Shown here: in pieces, positions 57,020-64,000 of the stretch
Position numbering within the stretch: the stretch's first letter is position 1
How the letters are laid out: each line of letters opens with the position of its first letter
NCBI GenBank assembly: GCA_028023455.1
Contig: JAQFVV010000324.1
Span: forward strand, 620,001 to 684,000
Reading direction: 5' to 3'
Origin: Epiperipatus broadwayi
Taxonomy: Eukaryota > Onychophora > Udeonychophora > Euonychophora > Peripatidae
DNA length: 64,000 bases
The notes under the pieces: generated by a model
What the model was told of the DNA's origin: nothing
Seen by the model: the letters and a program-made list of their open reading frames with translations, nothing else
The model's database searches: none
Program-made: the position numbers and the translations under genes

Positions 57020-57430
57020 ACTATTTCAGATTTCACTCAGGATGCTTAGCTATCACTTTAGCCTTGGTTTGATAGCTGGTTCTTCCTGTAGGACTGGACA
57101 TCAGATTCATTCATATAGATTAATGCATAGTAGACACAGATTGAGGTGGCTTCACATGTAGATGACTTCTTTTCTGGGACTAATCAAAGGGTTTTTCAGC
57201 TAGTCCTCTGCTAGCTTGACAGAGTGAAGCAGACAATGGCTTCTCTACTCTTGCATCATAGATCTGGCCCAAACATCCGAATAATAATAATAATCTTAAT
57301 AACAGCATATGAAGAATATTGGAAGAATAGAATTCTGGAAGTAGACAAGAATTAATTTTCTGAATAAATTGCAAGAACTCTATATTCCCTGAAGTTAGTT
57401 TAACAGTAAAATTCAGATCTATCACTCTTC
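57020..57430. other. Unexplained segment with an 81-codon open frame on the minus strand
   Basis: Slightly higher in G+C than its flanks. The open frame 57180-57425 (-) contains LLLLFGCLGQIYDARVEKP, with no domain I recognise. Could be a decayed transposon fragment; no function proposed. Confidence 0.25.
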
Positions 57431-58574
57431 TTTTGGATCCTTTGATCTATTGGCTATAGATAACTTTAAAGAATCCACTGTGGTCCAAGTTTATTTGCAC
57501 AATACCATATTTGCAAGTTTTTATCTGTGAGCAGGAATAACAGAATTAATTATCATGTCAATTATTTATCTCCTTGAAGTAATCATCAATCTGTTTATAA
57601 GCATTTTAATTACATTTTCCTTGATAAAAGAAAACACCTTTTGCTTTTAACCTACTTTTAAACTAAATTTAGAATTAATTAGCTTTTACAACTTTTCAGA
57701 AAGTATTTTACTTAACTTTATTTAACAAAATAATTATAATTACTATACTGTATATATTTACCTGTGCATATAAAATATCAGTACTTACATATTAAATCTG
57801 CAACATATTAAACCTGCTGCACTTTTATATATTTATATCATTTCACCAATAACTTTATAATCTTGTGATCTGATGAAATAACATATACACCAGAACTTCT
57901 ACAAACTTGAATGATAAATTTATCAAAATGGACCATGTGTACATGATATTGTCATAAGATTTACAAAGTTATTGGTAGACTGAATACATATGTGAAAAGG
58001 CATAGCAGCTCTAATATATAACACTAATCCCACCAGACTACATCTGAAAAAATACATTTTTAACAATACTAAAAGTATAAATTTCACACAAAAAATAATA
58101 AATATGACATGGCATTATGCAATTCCCAAATGTTAACTTAAATTTTTTAAAAAAATACACTGGTATGAAATTCCAAAACAGACAAAACAAAATTAGGAGA
58201 AAAAAATACTACATGATAGGTAAATGCAATCACTTAAAATGAAAACATATAGTGTATTATTTAATAGGAATTGTCATGATGAAACAATTGTTAGTCTCTC
58301 TACAGAAGTTCTTCGTAGGAGGACATTTCTACTTTATTTTAAATGGATAAAATTTTATTCCAAAATGGAGGCTTTAAGTATTTTTTTTAAAAATGGAGAC
58401 TTACTGAACACATTGTGTGATATAATGTCTGCATAGGATCTTCATCAAGAAATGTTAATAAGTAAATGTATTTTGTTCAAACCAAAAAAAAATTAAAACT
58501 ATTATACTTGTATTAAAAATTAACAAAAAAAGAAAATTACTGAATTTTTATTGAATCAATGTGGTGGACTGATT

Positions 58575-59440
58575 TTTTTGATCTCATCCATTAATCAAAT
58601 GTACACATCATCTTTATGGAGTCTCTGCCACATAAATTCCACCAAATATGAATCTAGGTGCTAGCAGGCTGTTTCTCGGTGTTGTTTCTTATGCCATTTT
58701 GCTGAATCCCAAAGTCTTTCAATGTTCTGAGTTTGAACACCAGTTTCTGGATTCACAAAATTATATTTGTGTTTCACGTGAAAATGGTCATAACCAGCTG
58801 CTTATAATTTAGCAATTTTATATGCTTTCCAACAGTCCAAATAAATATTTGATTCCTCCTCCTCATTTTGTTTGATGGCTTCCATTAGAGTTGCCACTGT
58901 TCTGTCATGAATTTTCATGATGAAACATTCATCAGTCTTCCTGCACAAGCTACCAAACATCCACTGTTCCAGAAGAATTTATCCAGCTTTGTTTTTTTCT
59001 TTTTGTATAAAGGCTCTCATCAATTTCAACAATTTTGTTAATTTTATGGTTTTCTCACCCTATCATCATAATGATATGAACTTCCATTATATAGTTATTC
59101 CAGTCTATTACAGTATTGTCTGCTAAACCAGCTCTGTTTTCCTCCATTTCATGGATGTTAATTTGTGAGACCAGCTGTAAATAAATCAGATTGCCATCAA
59201 AAATGGAATTTGGAATCTCCAACCACATTCCCTTATGAAGACCTATTTTATTATTATATCTTAAAACATTACAATGCAATTGCTTGTCCAAAGTGTGGAT
59301 GTTAAGGGTCATAGTATATCCATTAAGAAACACTTTTTAAGATGGCAGGATTTCTTTCTCTTGAAAATATTCTACCACATTGATCTAGTAGTGGGTAAAA
59401 TCCAAATGTTCATAATTTTGTACTGTTTAAAAAAAAAAGT
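58575..59440 (-). pseudogene. Merlin (IS1595/ISXO2-like) transposase pseudogene
   Basis: Read on the minus strand the relic follows the Merlin transposase order. An N-terminal segment with a damaged Cys motif (KCFLNGYTMTL, about 59337-59300) is followed by HKGMWLEIPNSIFDGN and a DNTVIDWNNY helix. The DDE catalytic core comes next: VEIDES at 59013-59030 with the first Asp, LLEQWMFGSLCRKTDECFI, YLDCWKAY with the second Asp (about 58820-58845), and TQNIERLWDSAKW with the Glu (about 58700-58730). It ends LDSYLVEFMWQR. All three catalytic residues survive. Several stop codons and at least one frame change break the frame, so it is inactive. No terminal inverted repeats were identified with confidence. 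It lies antisense in the presumed PKG intron. Confidence 0.85.
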
Positions 59441-59534
59441 AGTATTTGTCAGAAAATGGAAAAGTAAATCAAAATGAAAAGTATATGTATTCACTCACTT
59501 AAAATCAAAAATAGTATAGTAAGAAATCCAAAAA

Positions 59535-59648
59535 ACGTAATGATGAAAATTATGAAAGTGTAAATTTAGGAAATTTAAAAAAATGTAAGTGATTTGTCTG
59601 AACAAAACCTGGACAATAAATGATGAAAATTATGAAAGTGTTAATTTA
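59535..59648 (+). repeat. Short direct repeat of about 32 bp, 81 bp apart
   Basis: ATGATGAAAATTATGAAAGTG plus following TAATTTA-type sequence occurs near 59540-59570 and again near 59621-59648. Lies just beyond the Merlin relic and may be part of its decayed end or an independent duplication. Confidence 0.5.
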
Positions 59649-61039
59649 TCAAGTAACATACGAGTGGATGAGATCGAATGGGATTGCAGAGTTTATTTGA
59701 TGGAATCACAAGGTTAGACATTTATCATGTGGATATGAAAAGGATAGCAGGTCTCCTGCATTGCAGGTCTAATATGTAAATACCAAAATATCTATATAAC
59801 TTTTATTTATTAAAATTATTTAAAACCATTTAAATTTAAAACTTCTTTGTGAATTTTAATATTACTGACATGAAGTATATATGTGTGTGCACATATATAG
59901 CTTCATAATAAAGCAAGATTTGAAAAAAAGTCTATGGAGTATTTATATATTGAAATTAATGGGCCATTTTGGAAAGAAAGGCAAGAAGTGCTTATTACTT
60001 ATTGATGAAGTATTAATTTATTAAAATGAAATATGCATTGTAATTAACAATTTTATAATTAATGAGATAATCTTCCTTTTTATTAAAAAATAAAATCTTT
60101 TTTAACAAAAAGATAAGATCTCTCTCTTTTTTTTTATTTGTACTATTAAATTATTTTTTTTAAAATTTGAACATTATGATAAGGAGCCAAGTTATTTTTG
60201 CTAAAGAATGATAAGATTATCTCCTTCTTTTGTTTTTTGTTTAAATAATAGAATAAAAAAAAGTTTCTTGCTAAAACTGAATTTTCTATTAATAAAAGAT
60301 ATTTTTCCTTATGGCTAAAATAAAATATCTCATATTTTGAATTTGTTACACTTTTTGTATATATATTATATAAATATTGTAAGGATAAAAATAAGTTATT
60401 ATAATTAAACTTTTATTATATCATTTAAAGGTACTACATAATGACAAGCATTTCATTTTTTTAAAATTCATGCTATAATTTATAATCTAATTATTTTGTC
60501 ATTTTCATTTAGTATTTATTATTCATTTAAATAATTTTGTTTGTATAATTCCACAAATGATGGTTGAAAAATAAAGTTGTCTAGTAGTTTTTATATTCTA
60601 ATATTATCTCTTATACTTATGATAAAAATGAATTGCTATAATATCATGAGAAACCTCTTATGTATGTAGCTTTATTATAATATTTAAAATGCAGTTATTA
60701 TTCTTGACTTTATAACTTTCAGAAATTTTGCTCATGGAGTATTTTATGTGAATATCTAAATTCCATTTCATCTTTAATTTGACATACAATTTTTTTTAAT
60801 ATAAAATATAAATTATCTTTAGACATGTCTTATAGAATAATTGCATATATTGAATTCGACATTTAAATAACTTGTTATTGTAAAACAAATTGCTTTAGAC
60901 ATATGTTATTAAGTAATTGCATATATTTTGAATTTTTCAGGCATATATTATAATAATTTATGATATATATATATATACATAACCTCTCAAGTACTAAACT
61001 ATTTTTTCCCAAATCTGAGAATAATCACTCTGAGATTAT

Positions 61040-61150
61040 TAATCAAATAATTATGTTTGGTGATGGTGTCAGTAATTAAGAGTCCTAGTTTAATTCTCAG
61101 TTGAAAAAAAAAATCTATTAATATCAATTGAGTGAAACTCCATTACAATT
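61040..61150 (+). repeat. tRNA-derived SINE remnant
   Basis: Box-B-like AGTTTAATTCTCAG with the same downstream blocks as 48320-48450. No clear poly(A) tail or TSD. Confidence 0.4.
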
Positions 61151-61399
61151 TTTTATTTTGATGATAAAATGTTGAGTCTTTTGAAGCAATTTTTTCTTGA
61201 TTATGTATATTATTTAAATTATCATAAAAAGGAAATAAATATAATATAATTCATTGTATTGTTTTTTGCATATAAATAAGCAAATAAATTTTAAAATGTT
61301 ATATAACAATGGTTATTGTATTATTTATTATAAAAAAGCTTCTTTTAGCATTTTTAAAATTATATTTTTTAGTATAACTTATAATAAATATTTATTTTA

Positions 61400-61870
61400 G
61401 ATCACTGTACACAGTGGCATCTAGATTTTAAAAAAAAAACAATCCCCTTTCCTTCATTTTTTTTTTTTTCGTTTCTTTACTATTCTTTTCATACATTTAT
61501 ATTTCAAGTTACAAATGCAACATTTCTTGAATGGATTCTTTTGACAATATCATCTTTAGACTGACATAATTTTTAGATAAATATATTAATGATTATTGTT
61601 AACCATTTATTAGACTATATACTATTCTTTAATGTTTGTTCCAAATATGAACTTTAAACTTATTCAAAGATTAAATATCAATTATTAAATGCCAGCATGA
61701 ATATTATTCATTTAACTCCTTTTTTTAAAAAACTCATGCATGATATATTAGCCATGTTATAAAACTTTCAATCTCTAAATACACTTAAAAACATGTGAAT
61801 AAAGATACAAGAAAAAGGCAAATATGATTTCAAGATTTATTTCTGGCTAAAATAGCCATCATCAGTTGGC
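61400..61870 (-). repeat. Hammerhead-associated repeat family, minus-strand copy with perfect core
   Basis: The body at 61580-61700 (+ text AATGATTATTGTTAACCATTTATTAG; CAAAGATTAAATATC) matches 33195-33330 and 15385-15510. The block at 61780-61830 matches the tail after the motif in the 10.3-kb copy (TGTATCTTTATTCACATG on the minus strand). The hammerhead-like motif forms its 5' end at 61869. The far boundary near 61400 is approximate. Confidence 0.55.
61830..61869 (-). ncRNA. Candidate hammerhead ribozyme, second copy
   Basis: On the minus strand: CCAA (61869-61866), core CTGATGA (61865-61859), and a perfect 6-bp stem II TGGCTA/TAGCCA with a TTT loop (61858-61844). GAA (61843-61841) follows, then ATAAAT (61840-61835) as a 2-bp stem III with a 2-nt loop. 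Position 17 is C (61834) and TTG (61833-61831) pairs with CAA. All invariant core bases are present and stem II is better than in the 10.3-kb copy. Activity is inferred. Confidence 0.5.
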
Positions 61871-62008
61871 TTAGATCTTTATCCTTTACATTTTTTTGTC
61901 ATCACCTTCATTATTATAGTTCATTCTTATAACTTAGTTTACACATCTGATATTTTATGAATGTACTCATTTGATATGCTCTTTAGCTAAATATTTATGT
62001 ATTGAGAA

Positions 62009-62034
62009 TGATGATGATGATGATGATGATGATG

Positions 62035-62076
<42 letters not shown>

Positions 62077-62088
62077 TTATTATTATTA
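62009..62088 (+). repeat. Compound (GAT)n(AAT)n(ATT)n microsatellite
   Basis: About eight GAT units pass directly into about a dozen AAT units and then a short inverted ATT stretch. The open frame of Asp and Asn runs across it is an artefact. Confidence 0.95.
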
Positions 62089-62164
62089 TGCATTTTAAAT
62101 ATTCTGTCAAGCAAAAAATAATATTTGTTTTTTCAACTATTTATAGTTTATATTATTTGTTATT

Positions 62165-62310
62165 TATGGCCTATGTGGCTTAATGCAATGGTAGAGTGCC
62201 AGACTTTAGGATGTAAGGTACTCAGGTCAATTTTCATTGCTGGCACCTCTGGTGCTCAAACTTCTTATGAAACTTTTAAGCAATAAAACCATTTGATTAT
62301 TTATTTATCA
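62165..62310 (+). repeat. tRNA-derived SINE with (TTAT)-rich tail
   Basis: A tRNA-like head (box-A-like TGGCTTAATGCAATGG with TAGAG; box-B-like CAGGTCAATTTTC) is followed by a body ending AAGCAATAAAACCATTTGAT and ATTTATTTATC. The tail is shared with 54360-54400. Confidence 0.5.
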
Positions 62311-63002
62311 TTAATATGGATTTATATATCCATATCACTTTTCTTTATAATTACTTTTATATATATATATATAAATTTTTAAATTTTGTAGTTTTTATTC
62401 TAGTGAATTGTTATATATATATGGTCTTTATATGCATACATTTATACAAATACTTATATAATAAGCATACTTGTTTCTAGAACCAAGTTTACTAAATGGT
62501 CTGCTCATTTAATGATTCATTGAAATGCACATATTTAAGAATAATCCATCCAAATCACAGCCTAGAGCAAAGTTATCCAACACAATTATTTAAACGGGAA
62601 AAATTTAATATAAATATAAAAAATACATATAAAATTAACTTGTCATATTTAATTCTTATGCACTATATTGTATGTGTAAATTTGAAAATATCAAATTTTC
62701 TAAAGCATAAAAAAGTTACATTGATGCTCTCACCTGTCATTAAGGTTTTTTGCTAAATCCACATTAGTAAAAGTTTCCATCTGTTTTGTGACATTACAGT
62801 ATTAACTGATTAATCTGGAAATTTCCTTCACAACCTGTCTATATTTTTTCTTAATTTTTTAAAAGTTATTTATTATATATTGAACACTTAGATTTTGATA
62901 GTTCAACTATTTTTTAGTTTGGAAACTATTTTGTTTGTTTTTTAATTTCATTTTTCCAGCTCTTGATTAAAGTTTAGTAAAATGATTACAAAATGTAATA
63001 AA

Positions 63003-63120
63003 GATAATGTCAAGCATTGTTAGCTGAAAGGTCAGCACAACTGCCTTGCAAGCAAGCAGTTGGTTGCAGACCATTGTTGCGGGTTCGCCTCCCAGCCGAT
63101 GCTTTGAGAAATGGAAAATT
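63003..63120 (+). mobile_element. tRNA-like retrocopy or short SINE flanked by TSD
   Basis: The tRNA-like unit is 63013-63103: a 7-bp acceptor stem AGCATTG/CGATGCT (one G-T pair), a 4-bp D stem GCTG/CAGC enclosing a perfect box A, an anticodon-loop-like CTTGCAA (TGC), and a T-loop TTCGCCT with only three good stem pairs. Identical 13-mers AAAATGTAATAAA at 62990-63002 and 63121-63133 flank it. The TSD and the poor T and anticodon stems argue for a retroposed copy rather than a working tRNA gene. Confidence 0.55.
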
Positions 63121-63139
63121 AAAATGTAATAAAAATGTC

Positions 63140-64000
63140 AGACAATCAAACAGAAGTAAGTGATCTAAAATGTTTTGTGCATAGGTATGCTATGACAGTA
63201 AATGATAACATGTACATTAATTAATTTAATCATTTTACATTCAGCATTATAGACAAAATTGTTTAAAATTAGTAAAGGATAAACATAAGCTTTTTGTTTT
63301 ATTTTGCAAAATTATTTTGTTATTTTAATATATGTTTGTTATTTCTAAAGATGTTTTAAATAATAATTAAACTAAAAATAATATTAATTTTCTCAAACTT
63401 TATTTAAACTGAAAGTCACTTACACGAAAATTAATTGTATAATTTAAATCTCAAATTTAGTTTTTAACATTATTAAATTAAAAAAAAAAGATGTTATGTA
63501 TAGAAGGTGCATGAATAAAAGTGCATTAAGTTTAATGCATTCTAATACTCTAATTTATGATATTATGTATTTTATTTTTAAGTTAAAGCTTATATCATTG
63601 AGAAAATAATTTAATATTTCAAATACTGTATAAAAATAATTGTTTGATATTTGATGAGACAATTACAACAATATTTTAAAATTGAAGAGCTTTGAGAAGT
63701 GTCAATAATTTAAATTTGTGAAATAAATTGATGTGTAAGTATTACAAAGTATTCTCATTATATATTGTGGTGATCATTATTTGAACTTTAACTTAGTGGA
63801 AAAACTACACTGAACAATTTCTGCAATGGCATGGATTAATTATTATTAATACCCTATATACTAATTATAATGCATAAATGTATATACACACATCTTATCA
63901 TATATAGAATATCGTAAAAATCTATCCACTTACATGGCTATATAATTTGACATTCACGTTTAAGTGTCCAATTATTAGTTAATTGTATTATTCAAATTTC
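63140..64000. other. A+T-rich non-coding stretch
   Basis: Nothing recognisable; presumed intron. Confidence 0.5.

Larger units (their letters stand above)
46792..64000 (+). other. Presumed PKG intron 1, incomplete
   Basis: The donor GTAATT is at 46792. I find no downstream exon with a PKG cyclic-nucleotide-binding or kinase motif on the + strand up to 64000, so this is probably one intron of more than 17 kb carrying the transposon relics listed below. The first kilobase after the exon (for example near 47540-47700) remains somewhat CpG-enriched. Apart from the repeats listed, it is A+T-rich DNA without recognisable genes. Confidence 0.55.

Noticed and set aside
58917-59477. Plus-strand open frames over the Merlin region (58917-59126, 59274-59477)
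   Set aside because: They are shadows of the minus-strand transposase relic.
57987-59780. Direct terminal repeats around the Merlin relic (ATATGTGAAAAGGCATAGCAG versus GGATATGAAAAGGATAGCAGG)
   Set aside because: The match is short and imperfect, and Merlin ends should be inverted, not direct.

Overview
The window looks like non-coding and intronic DNA of an invertebrate animal nuclear genome. It is very A+T-rich (roughly three quarters by eye), full of homopolymer and (AAT)n runs, and has split-gene architecture. The only host gene I can support is the first coding exon of a type I cGMP-dependent protein kinase (PKG; foraging/PRKG1 family) on the + strand at 46313-46791. It ends at a clear GT donor, and no second exon is recognisable before the window ends, so 46792-64000 is probably mostly one long first intron. 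I cannot name the species; the PKG sequence fits a bilaterian.

Almost everything else recognisable is mobile DNA. At 1327-4510 (-) lies an apparently full-length RTE-type LINE with an uninterrupted 995-codon endonuclease/reverse transcriptase frame. A badly decayed copy of the same family is at 41017-44236 (-). Between 27.4 and 36.5 kb, three 5'-truncated LINE copies (one Jockey/CR1-type, two L1/Tx1-type) are each bounded on both sides by long (AAT)n arrays, as if they had inserted into a microsatellite. At 24440-26681 a dead hAT transposon (GTF2IRD2/SCAND3-like transposase relic) keeps a perfect 8-bp target-site duplication. At 58575-59440 (-), inside the presumed PKG intron, is a dead Merlin (IS1595/ISXO2-like DDE) transposase.

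Smaller repeats include a composite inverted-repeat element (16277-17137), a foldback element (17859-18098), a TSD-flanked tRNA-like/inverted-repeat element (44821-45331) with a second copy at 55142-55470, several tRNA-derived SINE remnants, a TSD-flanked tRNA-like retrocopy (63003-63120), and a Helitron-like 5' end with a 181-bp tandem duplication (32435-32890).

The most interesting signal is a dispersed, non-coding repeat family whose copies begin with a hammerhead-ribozyme-like arrangement: a CTGATGA box, a hairpin, GAA, a short ATnnAT stem III, H17, and a CCAA/TTGG stem I. It is seen at 10353-10392 (+), 61830-61869 (-) and, degenerate, at 15989-16028 (+), with eroded relatives near 15.6 kb and 33.4 kb. 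A second hammerhead-like motif type with an ACGT stem III occurs inside the 44.8-kb and 17.9-kb inverted-repeat elements and, degenerate, at 6.74 kb. These are sequence-pattern calls that need folding, covariation and cleavage tests.
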